DNA of 17,515 nt from JAAYAY01 sp964429355 (GTDB lineage Bacteria > Planctomycetota > Planctomycetia > Pirellulales > Thermoguttaceae), in NCBI GenBank assembly GCA_964429355.1, contig CAYSCH010000193.1, positions 1 to 17,515 of the forward strand, given 5' to 3'. Below are positions 1 to 8,200 of this stretch, piece after piece (positions within the stretch are counted from its first letter, which is position 1; the number at the start of each line of letters is the position of its first letter). The notes beneath the pieces are model-generated. The model worked only from the letters and a program-made list of their open reading frames with translations, was not told the origin of the DNA and did no database searches. The position numbers were made by a program, and so were the translations under genes.

Positions 1-494
1 ACGCAAGGCTATTTAGCGCAAGGACCTGACGTGTTATGAAGCGAACAATGCGGCGCATTGCGTGGTTCTGTTTCAGTACTGTCTTGGCGCTCGCCGTCTG
101 TGCGGGACACTGGTTATGGCATGAAACTCACACACGAATTCCAAACGCTCAGAACGTGATGAATCTCGGGGAAATCGGCGGTTCGATTGGCGAGTTTATG
201 AATTATCGCCGTGGGCCTGACCGTTGGCCTGAATCTCTCGAAGAACTGAAACTGTCTCCAATGCTGTGTCAAGACGCGAGATCGGGGGAACCGTATTTGT
301 GGGTTGCCAATGATCACCTTTACGCCAACACCGCGGATGTTGGGGCGGTGGAAGAAAAAAGGGTCGTGATGATGCTTCCTCACACCTTTCGATCCGAACC
401 ATGGCCGTTTGGGCGAATTGAGACGATCGTGTTGCTCGAGGATATGTCTGTCGCATATCTGCCGCCTTCGGCGATACGCCAGAGAGAGCCGGCA
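1..494 (+). repeat. Direct repeat, left copy of a gene-plus-leader duplication
   Basis: This segment aligns with 1437-1921. The first 55 bases, covering the 35-base leader and the first codons, are identical. Bases 291-452 are identical to 1718-1879 over 162 bp. The stretch between them is diverged and is 9 bp shorter in the right copy. Homology stops at about 494 (1921 in the right copy), after which the two genes have unrelated 3' ends. The left copy starts at the window edge, so it may extend further. Very high identity next to diverged stretches suggests recent duplication or gene conversion. Confidence 0.92.
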
Positions 495-518
495 TCGGAT
501 GCTCAAGAGTCGAAATGA
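36..518 (+). CDS. Small membrane-anchored protein with degenerate pseudopilin-G-like domain (copy 1)
   Basis: The product has 160 residues and no recognised function. Residues 1-7 are basic (MKRTMRR) and are followed by one hydrophobic segment at about 8-27, suggesting an inside-to-outside signal anchor. No lipobox or prepilin-peptidase site is seen. The exported part has a WPESLEEL motif near residue 65 and a DARSGEPYLW motif near 83-92. These resemble the helix-end and loop of type II secretion G-type pseudopilins; that link is my inference. A Shine-Dalgarno-like AAGGA at 20-24 lies 11 bases before the ATG, and the same arrangement precedes the paralogue at 1472. The first about 150 residues match that paralogue, but this copy ends where the other continues into ankyrin repeats. 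It could be a complete short form or a remnant that lost its C-terminal module. Confidence 0.72.
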   Translation: MKRTMRRIAWFCFSTVLALAVCAGHWLWHETHTRIPNAQNVMNLGEIGGSIGEFMNYRRGPDRWPESLEELKLSPMLCQDARSGEPYLWVANDHLYANTADVGAVEEKRVVMMLPHTFRSEPWPFGRIETIVLLEDMSVAYLPPSAIRQREPASDAQESK

Positions 519-640
519 CCCGTTGCGTGGTTCGACGGCACCAAGGAGAGTTCGGGCCGGGAATCAACGGATATTCCGGTCTAGGGCCTCATACACCAGG
601 CTGAAGGACACCAAGACCGTCAATTCGGGCGACGAAACAA

Positions 641-1084
641 ATGAAGAGAGTGAAAAGGTACGTTCTCCTCCTGCTCGCGGTCATCCTCCTGTGCGCGGGT
701 GTCGTGATCTGGCATGAGGTGCGTTTGGCACTACTAGCTCCGCGATGGTCCTGCGCTTTCGGCGATATCTTCGCGGCAGCGGCGGACTATCGGCATACAA
801 ACGGACACTTGCCGCGGCGGATTGAGGACTTGGGCCTGGAGCCAGCCGAGTATAGAGATGTCCGCAGCGGCAAGCCGTTCGTTTGGTATGGCGACGGGAA
901 CGTGTACATCAGGGCTTCTGCCCGCGGTGATGATGGTAACAGGCAGGTGTTGATGACCCTGCCTGCGGGCTATCGCAGGCATATCTGGGATCTCCGAGAG
1001 CGCCGAACCCTCGTCCTCCTCGGGGACGGCTCTATTCTCGATGTCTCACTCGACGACATCTACCAGGAGAATTCGGGAGAATGA
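641..1084 (+). CDS. Small membrane-anchored protein, diverged paralogue (copy 2)
   Basis: The product has 147 residues. The N-terminus is basic (MKRVKRY) and runs into a hydrophobic segment at about 8-26, then WHEVR, which parallels the WHETH after the anchor of its neighbours. The exported region keeps the layout of the flanking genes: an LPRRIEDL motif near residue 58 in place of WPESLEEL, a DVRSGKPFVW motif near 73-82, then VLMTLPAGYRR and a beta-rich RTLVLLGDGS end in place of VVMMLPHTFRS and ETIVLLEDMS. The DNA is no longer alignable with copies 1 and 3, so this is an older paralogue. No good Shine-Dalgarno precedes the ATG. It lies 122 bases after copy 1, in which I see nothing else. 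Function is unknown; the shared layout implies the same exported, anchored role. Confidence 0.7.
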   Translation: MKRVKRYVLLLLAVILLCAGVVIWHEVRLALLAPRWSCAFGDIFAAAADYRHTNGHLPRRIEDLGLEPAEYRDVRSGKPFVWYGDGNVYIRASARGDDGNRQVLMTLPAGYRRHIWDLRERRTLVLLGDGSILDVSLDDIYQENSGE

Positions 1085-1309
1085 TGCCATGCAGGTATGT
1101 TGCGTCCCCGTGGTAGGTGTGCAGGCAACACCCATGCGGTGAATGTCGATCTTGAGATCTGGGCAAGTACCATGCGGTCTGCGTCGGCGACAACTACAGG
1201 AAGAAGCATCTGGGTGGGTTTGGAAAAGAAGACGAATCGGCTCCGTCGGAACCTCGCGATCGGAAGCAGCGTTCCGATTGGAGCCCGCGCGCACTAAATG
1301 GACGTGCGT

Positions 1310-1436
1310 GGTTCCAGGAAAAGGCCGCCACTGGGCTTGCCCCAGTGGAAGCCACGATTGATGGCTAAGATTAGCCATCAATCGTCGCTTCCACCCACAC
1401 AAGGTGGGTGGCGGCGTTCAATTCTCTCCTGGAATC
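1310..1436. repeat. Palindromic element folding into a perfect four-way junction
   Basis: The outer stem pairs 1310-1319 with 1427-1436 (10 pairs, one G-T). After a 4 x 11 base interior loop, an inner stem pairs 1324-1327 with 1412-1415. Three hairpins then follow with no unpaired base between them. Hairpin 1 is 1328-1335/1341-1348 (CCACTGGG, loop CTTGC). Hairpin 2 is 1349-1368/1371-1390 (19 pairs, one C-C mismatch, 2-base gap at the tip). Hairpin 3 is 1391-1398/1404-1411 (CCACCCAC, loop ACAAG). Each hairpin boundary carries CCAC or GTGG, so the junction could migrate by 4 bp. The element ends one base before the duplicated segment at 1437. The rest of the gene-free stretch 1085-1471 shows no convincing gene. 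It could be a mobile palindromic element, a structured RNA or a recombination site. Confidence 0.85.
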
Positions 1437-1921
1437 ACGCAAGGCTATTTAGCGCAAGGACCTGACGTGTTATGAAGCGAACAATGCGGCGTATTGTCTG
1501 GTTCTGTTTCAGTACCGCTTTGGCGCTCGCCGTCTGTGCGGGACACTGGTTGTGGCATGAAACTCACACGGGAATTCCAAACACTCAGAACACGAGGAAT
1601 CTCGGGGAGATCAGCCTTTCGGTTGTAAACTTCAGGAATCGCAATTATCGTTGGCCTGAATCTCTCCAAGAACTGCAACCGTTTCCAACGCTATGTCATG
1701 ACGCGAGATCCGGAGAGCCGTATTTGTGGGTTGCCAATGATCACCTTTACGCCAACACCGCGGATGTTGGGGCGGTGGAAGAAAAAAGGGTCGTGATGAT
1801 GCTTCCTCACACCTTTCGATCCGAACCATGGCCGTTTGGGCGAATTGAGACGATCGTGTTGCTCGAGGATATGTCTGTCACATATCTGCCGCCTTCTGCG
1901 ATACGCAAGGGAGAGCCGGCA
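1437..1921 (+). repeat. Direct repeat, right copy of the gene-plus-leader duplication
   Basis: This is the partner of 1-494. It contains the same 35-base leader before the ATG at 1472 and the 162-bp block (1718-1879) that is identical to 291-452. It directly abuts the palindromic element that ends at 1436. The join to unrelated sequence at about 1921 falls at the boundary between the anchor/pseudopilin-like module and the ankyrin module of the encoded protein. Confidence 0.92.
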
Positions 1922-2965
1922 CGTACTGCAGACAAGCCCGATCCCACCGCCTGGCACTACCCTCTCCATAGCACCTGGTCGCCGAAACGCATCTTTTCTG
2001 ACCCCAAGGTTATCAGGCTTTGCTACGCGATCGCGGACCAGGACTATGAATTGGTCGAACAACTTGTGAAGAGAGAAGGCGTCGATATCAACGCAAGGGG
2101 ATTCAGAGACATCACTCCGCTGCTCTGGGCATTTCCGCTCGGGCAAGCGGAGTCCCTCCATCGACGTCTGCAATGTCGCTCTGAAGATGCGTTCCGAGAA
2201 GATGCGTTCCTAGAACAGGTAAAGCAGATCGAACGAGAGGTTCTGAGCAAACATGCGGCCTTTCTGGAACGACTGCTGAAGCTGGGTGCGGATCCGAACG
2301 TCGTCCTTCAGGAAACAGAAGTTTCGGAAATCCCGGGAAACGTGAAGGGACTCGAGGTTCCATCCTCCATGTTTCCTCCCGAGCCAGGATATTCCGTCAC
2401 CCATCTCGCCGCGATTCTCTATGGGATGACGGAATTCAATTATTTCCCGATTGTGATGACCAACGGCGGAGATCCCAATCTGATTGACAAGACAACGGGC
2501 AGAACACCCACGTCCATCATATGCGGGGGACATCTTGAAGTAATCGGATCCTCCAAGCCCTCACCTGTGAATCTTGCCTTGGCGATCGAAGCGCACGCCG
2601 ACCTGGAATGCGCGACAAAGTCTGGCGACACACCAATCCTCCTCGCCGGTATACGGCGTTTCTGTCTCGTTTATATGTTGATTCACGCCGGGGCTGACTA
2701 TCGGGCAACCAATATCGAGGGCGAAGGTCTGGTCGATTTCGTCCGCCGTTACCGCCAATATATTGGATGGCCCGATACCCATCCTCGAGAAATCGACCCC
2801 TATTTCTTCGAGGTCGTCCGATTCCTGGAGCAGGAGCAGATGTTGCCGAGCGGCACCTGCCAGCAATGGCAAGCCGAGCTCGACGAGTTGGTCCGCGAAT
2901 CCGACCAACTTGTCCACGGCGAACGTTGTCCTTTCGTGGATCAGTGGGTCGGCTCAAGACCGTGA
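1472..2965 (+). CDS. Membrane-anchored ankyrin-repeat protein (copy 3, fusion)
   Basis: The product has 497 residues. Residues 1-150 repeat the module of the gene at 36: basic start, hydrophobic anchor at about 8-27, WPESLQEL near 61-68 and DARSGEPYLW near 77-86. A linker leads into an ankyrin region at about 177-420. Its typical phrases are DYELVEQLVKREGVDINARG (191-210), LLKLGADPN (268-276), THLAA (310-314), GDPNLIDKTTGRTP (333-346) and LIHAGADYRATN (403-414). The region after 430 is unassigned. A 15-bp tandem duplication (2186-2200/2201-2215, one mismatch) adds an EDAFR/EDAFL repeat at residues 239-248. Ankyrin repeats bind other proteins, and here they should face outside the cytoplasm. 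Similar ankyrin proteins act as immunity partners of secreted effectors, but no effector is visible nearby, so that role is speculative. AAGGA at 1456-1460 is a possible ribosome site. Confidence 0.8.
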   Translation: MKRTMRRIVWFCFSTALALAVCAGHWLWHETHTGIPNTQNTRNLGEISLSVVNFRNRNYRWPESLQELQPFPTLCHDARSGEPYLWVANDHLYANTADVGAVEEKRVVMMLPHTFRSEPWPFGRIETIVLLEDMSVTYLPPSAIRKGEPARTADKPDPTAWHYPLHSTWSPKRIFSDPKVIRLCYAIADQDYELVEQLVKREGVDINARGFRDITPLLWAFPLGQAESLHRRLQCRSEDAFREDAFLEQVKQIEREVLSKHAAFLERLLKLGADPNVVLQETEVSEIPGNVKGLEVPSSMFPPEPGYSVTHLAAILYGMTEFNYFPIVMTNGGDPNLIDKTTGRTPTSIICGGHLEVIGSSKPSPVNLALAIEAHADLECATKSGDTPILLAGIRRFCLVYMLIHAGADYRATNIEGEGLVDFVRRYRQYIGWPDTHPREIDPYFFEVVRFLEQEQMLPSGTCQQWQAELDELVRESDQLVHGERCPFVDQWVGSRP

Positions 2966-3040
2966 GAACCTGGCTTTCGGCGTATCGGGCCTGATGGTAG
3001 AATTGAGCTTTCCATCCGTACCAAATGGGCCCTGCCTGTC

Positions 3041-4102
3041 ATGTTCCAAGCTCGACTGCCTCACGATCCGATTCCTTTGCCACTGCTTGTCACCGGTGTG
3101 GCGGGGCCGTCGGGCTATCATGCGCTCCACTATTTCCAATCGCGTTATCCGGGGCGGGTGATCGGTATTCGCCAGGAAGACACCTGGAAGCTGGAGGGGC
3201 CGGGAGTGGTGGCGTGCAATACGGAAGACGCTCAAGGCCTCGCCCGTCTGTTCGAGGAACACCGATTCGCGGCAGTGCTCAACTGTGCCGGCAGTTGTGC
3301 CCTGAAGTCGTGCCAGTTGGATCCGGTGCTGGCCCAACGGGCGAACGTGGAAGGCGTGGGCTATGTGGCGAGGCTGGCGAGCCAGTACGGGGCCCGGCTG
3401 GTCCACCTGTCGATCGACCTGGTGTTCTCGGGCGACAAGGGGGGCGACTATGTGGAGACGGACCCGACCGATCCGGTAACCGTCTACGGCCGCACGATGG
3501 TCGAAGGGGAACAGGCCGTACTCGAGATCGATCCTGCCGCCTGCATCCTGCGGATCTCGCTCCCTATGGCGGTGAGTTTCAACGGCCACGCGGGCGCCAT
3601 CGACTGGATGGCGTCGCGGTTCCGCAAGTCGCGCCCGGCCACGCTCTATTACGACGAGATCCGCACACCGACCTACGGCGACTGCCTGAGCCGGGTCTGC
3701 GAGATCATGCTGACCCGGCCGCTGGCGGGCATCTACCACGCCGGCGCCTCGCGAAAACTCAGCCTCTACCAGATCGCCCAGGTGATCAATCGCGTCGGAG
3801 GCTACGATTCCAAACTCCTCCACGGCATGCCGCGACGCCACGCGGGGCCGATTCCGCCGCGGGCGGGCGACGTGACGATGGATTCGTCGAAGCTGGCCGG
3901 CGCGCTGGGATACAATCCGTTCACCCCCTGGCCTCTGGACGACTGCCTGGCCCCGACCGATCGCGACTGGCACCACGATCGCCCGCCTGGCGAGCGGCGC
4001 GGGCCGGAGGCCCTGCACGAACTCTTGTGCGTGAATCCTGCGGCCGACTTGGGCCCGGTGATCCCCTGTGAGCCCGTGCGGCATTACGGCGTGTCGCGAT
4101 GA
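3041..4102 (+). CDS. RmlD-like NAD(P)-binding sugar reductase/epimerase family protein with substituted catalytic residues
   Basis: The product has 353 residues, somewhat longer than typical RmlD (dTDP-4-dehydrorhamnose reductase, about 290-300). The Rossmann nucleotide loop is LVTGVAGPSG (16-25), close enough to the N-terminus to support this start, although no Shine-Dalgarno is evident. NCAG (81-84) is the usual cofactor-binding segment. HLSIDLVFSGDKGG (122-135) corresponds to the family's SSTDYVFDG segment, and DPTDPVTVYGRTMVEGE (141-157) to DPPxPxxVYGxSKLxGE. The Tyr (Y149) is present. The catalytic Lys is Met (M153, codon 3497-3499), and the Thr of STDYVF is Ile (I125). The C-terminal MDSSKLAGALGY matches the family's substrate-domain end. 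It may be catalytically altered or a regulatory, non-enzymatic member such as MAT2B. It converges on the minus-strand gene ending at 4120, leaving 17 bp between stops. Confidence 0.85.
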   Translation: MFQARLPHDPIPLPLLVTGVAGPSGYHALHYFQSRYPGRVIGIRQEDTWKLEGPGVVACNTEDAQGLARLFEEHRFAAVLNCAGSCALKSCQLDPVLAQRANVEGVGYVARLASQYGARLVHLSIDLVFSGDKGGDYVETDPTDPVTVYGRTMVEGEQAVLEIDPAACILRISLPMAVSFNGHAGAIDWMASRFRKSRPATLYYDEIRTPTYGDCLSRVCEIMLTRPLAGIYHAGASRKLSLYQIAQVINRVGGYDSKLLHGMPRRHAGPIPPRAGDVTMDSSKLAGALGYNPFTPWPLDDCLAPTDRDWHHDRPPGERRGPEALHELLCVNPAADLGPVIPCEPVRHYGVSR

Positions 4103-4119
4103 TAGCGCATTCGCACTAG

Positions 4120-5202
4120 TCACTTGCCGACGGTCCAATCCTTTGTCCAGCGAACGAACTCCTCGGCCTCGGGCTGCGGGAACGTGCCGATCGGCCAGAA
4201 CCACAGCCCCTCGGGCCTCAGATGGGGAGCGACCGCGCGGAATTCATCGAGTCCATAGTAGCCGACGATCTGGAGGCATTTGCCGGCCTCCTGGATTCGC
4301 CGGTAGACGTCGATCCAACGGGCGGCCGGTCCGGCCCCCGCGCCGTAGACCCATTGAATGCCGTCCAGGGAGTCCAATTCCAGGAGCGCCTCGAGATGCT
4401 TCAGCGCCCCCGGCCCGTCGAGGTGGAAAAGGCTGTACTTCATGTGCTCGATTTCGCGGCAGATCGAAGGCAGGATCGCCTCGCGAAACATGGGCCGCGA
4501 GATCATGCAGATGAAGTCGCAGGAGATCGTGTACCAGGGAGCCATGGCCAGGGCCGGCGTCCACGTGGTGCACGGCTGGCCGGCCGCGGCGACCGGGCCG
4601 TAGAGGTCGTCGAAAATCCTTGGAAACCAGTCCGTCACGTGCTCGCAGCCCAGCCGGACTCCTTCCAGGTCGTCGGCGCAGTCCAGGCACAACTCCTGCG
4701 GATCACGCAGCGCCGCCACGAGATCGCCGTTGGTGTGCAGATCGGTCACACCGGTGATCCAGCGGCCCCGGCCCCGCTCGATCGACATCTCCGTCAACTC
4801 GCGGATCTTCTCCCAGTACACGCCGGAAAAATCCGGCTCCATCCCTAGGATGTCTCGCACCCGGCGGACCAGGGGCACCGAGTAGCTGGTTTCTTCATTC
4901 TTGAACTTGAGCTCGGCGCCAAACAAGGTCGCGCAAATCTCCGGCCCGAGAAAGGGCATGTAGGTCGGAACCGTGTCGGCCAGAAACACGCCGTTCTCGA
5001 TGCGGGCTTCCACGCAATCCAGCACGTAGTCCGAGTCCATCCACCGCTCCCGGATGCTGCCGTGCTGTTTCTCGGGCAGTTTCGGGGGACGGGCCGGTTC
5101 GACCTCGATCGTCACCAAAGGATAGTCCAGCGGTTGGCAATTCCACCACGCCTCAAACCGGGCGAGCACTTCGGCCAGATCGGGTTTCGCTGCAAGCTCC
5201 AT
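4120..5202 (-). CDS. Uroporphyrinogen decarboxylase/corrinoid methyltransferase (MtaA/CmuA-like) family protein
   Basis: The product has 360 residues, about the usual size for the URO-D-fold superfamily. That superfamily includes heme-pathway HemE and the corrinoid-linked methyltransferases. Visible hallmarks are the internal SCDFICMISRPMFREAILPS stretch (227-246), FHLDGPGALKHLEALLEL (259-276) as the core beta-alpha unit, and GIQWVYGAGAGPAARWIDVY (281-300). The N-terminus lacks the HemE Arg-rich substrate signature, so heme synthesis is unlikely. Methyl-group transfer is possible, but the exact reaction cannot be read from sequence; such proteins in planctomycetes are often labelled as corrinoid-protein relatives. 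A strong AAGGAGAG (5208-5215) precedes the ATG by 5 bases. It lies 34 bp downstream of the large secreted protein gene on the same strand, so co-transcription is likely. Confidence 0.85.
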   Translation of the reverse strand: MELAAKPDLAEVLARFEAWWNCQPLDYPLVTIEVEPARPPKLPEKQHGSIRERWMDSDYVLDCVEARIENGVFLADTVPTYMPFLGPEICATLFGAELKFKNEETSYSVPLVRRVRDILGMEPDFSGVYWEKIRELTEMSIERGRGRWITGVTDLHTNGDLVAALRDPQELCLDCADDLEGVRLGCEHVTDWFPRIFDDLYGPVAAAGQPCTTWTPALAMAPWYTISCDFICMISRPMFREAILPSICREIEHMKYSLFHLDGPGALKHLEALLELDSLDGIQWVYGAGAGPAARWIDVYRRIQEAGKCLQIVGYYGLDEFRAVAPHLRPEGLWFWPIGTFPQPEAEEFVRWTKDWTVGK

Positions 5203-5236
5203 GAATTCTCTCCTTGCCGGCCCAACGACCCAAGGG

Positions 5237-8200
5237 TTACTTCTCCACCGGCACCACTTCCAGAGCGCACTCGTCGTAGACCGCGGCTCCCTGGCTCCAG
5301 ACGCAGCCGATCTTGCTCAGAAGGGTGAATCGGACCTTGACAGACTTGGGACTGGTGGTGAACGTGCAGGTGACACGTTCAAACTCGGACGTTGCTTTGC
5401 TTATCCCGGCATTCTTCCGGCTTGCCACGACGTTGCCTTGCTCGTCGAACTCCTCAATCCAGAGGCCGGCGAAATCGTCGGCCCCGGCGCCGAATCCCTG
5501 CCCCTGGCCGGCGACATCGAGCCCCTGAACCCAGGCCGAGGCAATCAGCGACACGTTGGGATCGACCACGACGTCTTGAGAGAGCTGCAGCTCCCCGCCC
5601 CCATCGGTAACGTGGCTGATCGCCTCTTTGCCCTCGAAAATAAGCGGTTTCCGCCAGGTGTAGATCGACTCCGGGTAGATGTAGCAGGCCACACCCGGCG
5701 AGAACGTGAACTTCCAGGCGTCGCGGTCTCCCGCAATGCCGTGTTCCATGCTCCTGGCCGCGGGAAATCCCTGCTCGAAATCGCCGTTGGAGAGGAGATT
5801 CTTGCCGGGCCGGGCGGGAAGAACGAAGTCGATGCGGTTCTCCCCGGCTGCCAGCACGCTGTTCTTCGTCTGGGCATAACAACCCTGTTTTTCGACTCGC
5901 AGCGCCGCCGCAGTCCGGTCGCTGAACCCTGCGAGCTTGTAGATCCCATCGGCATCCGTACGCACGGATTGCTCACCCGCACTGACCAGGGCGCCGGCGA
6001 GCGGGCGATTCTGCTCGTCCGTGACGCGTCCGCTCACCGTTGCGGGGGCCGGAGGCCCGTCGAGCTGGCACTGATCGTAGGTGACCGATCCGTCGGGCCC
6101 TTCGCACTCCATGGCCGTATGGAGCACAACTCGGACTCGCTCGGTCCTGGCCGTGGTGGCTATTTCGCTGGAGACGTAACGGAACGGTCCCGCCTCGCTG
6201 ACGGCCGCCTTGGGGTGGGCGGCGAGCAGCTTGCCGGCCCCGTCGAGTTCCTCCAGGAGCAGACCTGCCGAATCGCCCGCGCTGCGGCCGAATCCATGCC
6301 CGTCATGGTCGCGAGTGAGCACCCACACGGAGCCGCGGTAGGTGCTCTCGGGCCGAACAGCCACCTCCTGAACCAGCCGGCTTTGTCCCTGCCCGGAAAT
6401 CCGTACCGCGTCGCTCCCCGCGCCCGGCTCGCCAGGTCCCGCGGTTTTTGCCTCCGACTCGCGTTCGATCCGCACACTGCCGCCGGCCTGGGGCGAGAAT
6501 TGCCACTGGCCGATCGCTGGGCGCGGCTCACCCTCCGTCCCGGCAGTTCCTGCCTCAAAACCTCCGTCGCGGAGCAGGTTGCGTCCGATGAGGCACACCG
6601 GCGCGGCGCTCGGGCCACGGACGTCCGGCCCCAGCTCGATGGCCTGCACAAACGCCTCGCCAAGCACTCCGTGGTCTGCATCGCCGCCGGTGAAGCGAAT
6701 ATCGATCACGCCGTTGCGTGGCTCGATCCCCGGAAAGACGAGATCCACCGCGCGGTTCGGGCCGCCGGCCGTTGCGGCCACGTCCATCTTGCCGACAACC
6801 TGGCGGCCGTTGATCGCAATGCTGACGCAGTTTTCGCACGTGTCGAGTCCCCGTACCGCAGCAAGCTTCAGCCGCACCCCGTAGGTGCCGGGACCGGTGG
6901 TCGCATTCACACAGAACTCACGGCCGTGAATGCCGTAGCGGTAGAGGTCCGGATCCTTCGTATCCAGGATCGGCTGTTCGACGGGCGTGGTCCACCAGCT
7001 CTCGGCCACACTGTCTTTCATCGCCCCGAGGCGGATGATCAGTTCGGTGCCTGGCCGCCAGAGATTTCCCTCAGAATCCTTGAGATCCTCGCGCCCGGGA
7101 TAGCCAAACACCATCCGCTGTGCGCCGGTCGGCCCGCCCCCTTCACCGAAGTCTACATTGGCGGTGGCCGCCGAGTGGAACACCGGCCCGGCCTTCACCC
7201 GGGCTCCCTGGGAGCAGGGATTGCCCTTGCCCAAGGCCACGATTTTGAGCGTGTGGGCTCCGTTGGGCAGCCCGTTGCGCCAGTAGACGACCTGGCCGGC
7301 TCGGGGCTTGGGGTTCCAGTAGTCGATGTCGACGAGTTGTTTGACGCCGTCGAGGTAGACCTCGGCCAGTCCACCGTCGGGCGTCACGTCGCCCGTCAGC
7401 CGAACCTGGTTGCCGGCGAACTGCACGGCCATCGAGGCGCCATTTTCGGCGGTGGTGTGGTCTGCCGACCACGCTCCCTCCAAGGTGAACGGTCCTTGCC
7501 CCGGGCTCAGCCAACCGGCTGAATCCGTTTCTCCGCCCGCCACGCGGATTTGGCGGATGCCGTCGTGGCGAATGGACACCAGGTAGTCACCCCCTGGTAA
7601 CGGCTTGAGCAGGTAACCGTTTTCCAAAAGGTCGGACCGCGACTGGAGCGGAGTGTCGGCATTGCCAGAGACCGCGTCGGGCTTGAAGGCCAGCCGGAGC
7701 ACGGTCGTGGTGCCGGGCGGGGCGTCGAAGGTGGAGAAATCGATCCCGCCGGCCCCGTAGGTCACCGAGTCGACGATGGCGGTGGTCTGGACGATGTGGT
7801 TCTCCCTGGCCGGTGCAAAGCGTTCCGGCATCCAGGCGATGGTCGCCAGCAGGTGCTTCAGCGCCATGGGATGGGCGATCTTGAACCAGCCGTCGTTGAC
7901 GACGAACCCGCCGTCGATATTGTCTTCCGATACGCCCGTCTCGTGCCCGTCGTAGGTGGCCAGAATCTGTATCCGCCGGGCCAGTTCGGTCGCCCAAGGG
8001 TCCTGGGCCTGGACCCCCAACTGGGCAAATGGCACCGCCAGTTCCATCGGGCCGTACCACAGCGAGCGGCCGCAGCACCCGCACGATTCGGGAAACGCCC
8101 AGGCACCGCTGTACACCTCGCCGGCCGAATTCGGGCACACGCTCGTGTGGTTGAGAAAAAGCGAGAGGATGTTGCGAACGTCGTTTCGCCAGTTGGGGAA

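Noticed and set aside
1155..1368. Protein-like stretch on + strand (GKYHAVCVGDNYRKKHLGG) after the second small gene
   Set aside because: It has no start codon, is interrupted by a stop upstream and runs into the palindromic element. No family is recognised, so it may be a remnant but cannot be supported.
2954..4204. A 416-codon minus-strand open frame
   Set aside because: It is antisense to the RmlD-like gene; its composition is His/Arg-rich and motif-free, and the + frame shows real family motifs.
5201..7522. A 773-codon open frame on the + strand opposite the secreted-protein gene
   Set aside because: It lies wholly antisense to a coding frame with clear domains and has Arg/Gly/Ala/Pro-rich composition without motifs. 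Long antisense frames are expected in GC-rich DNA.
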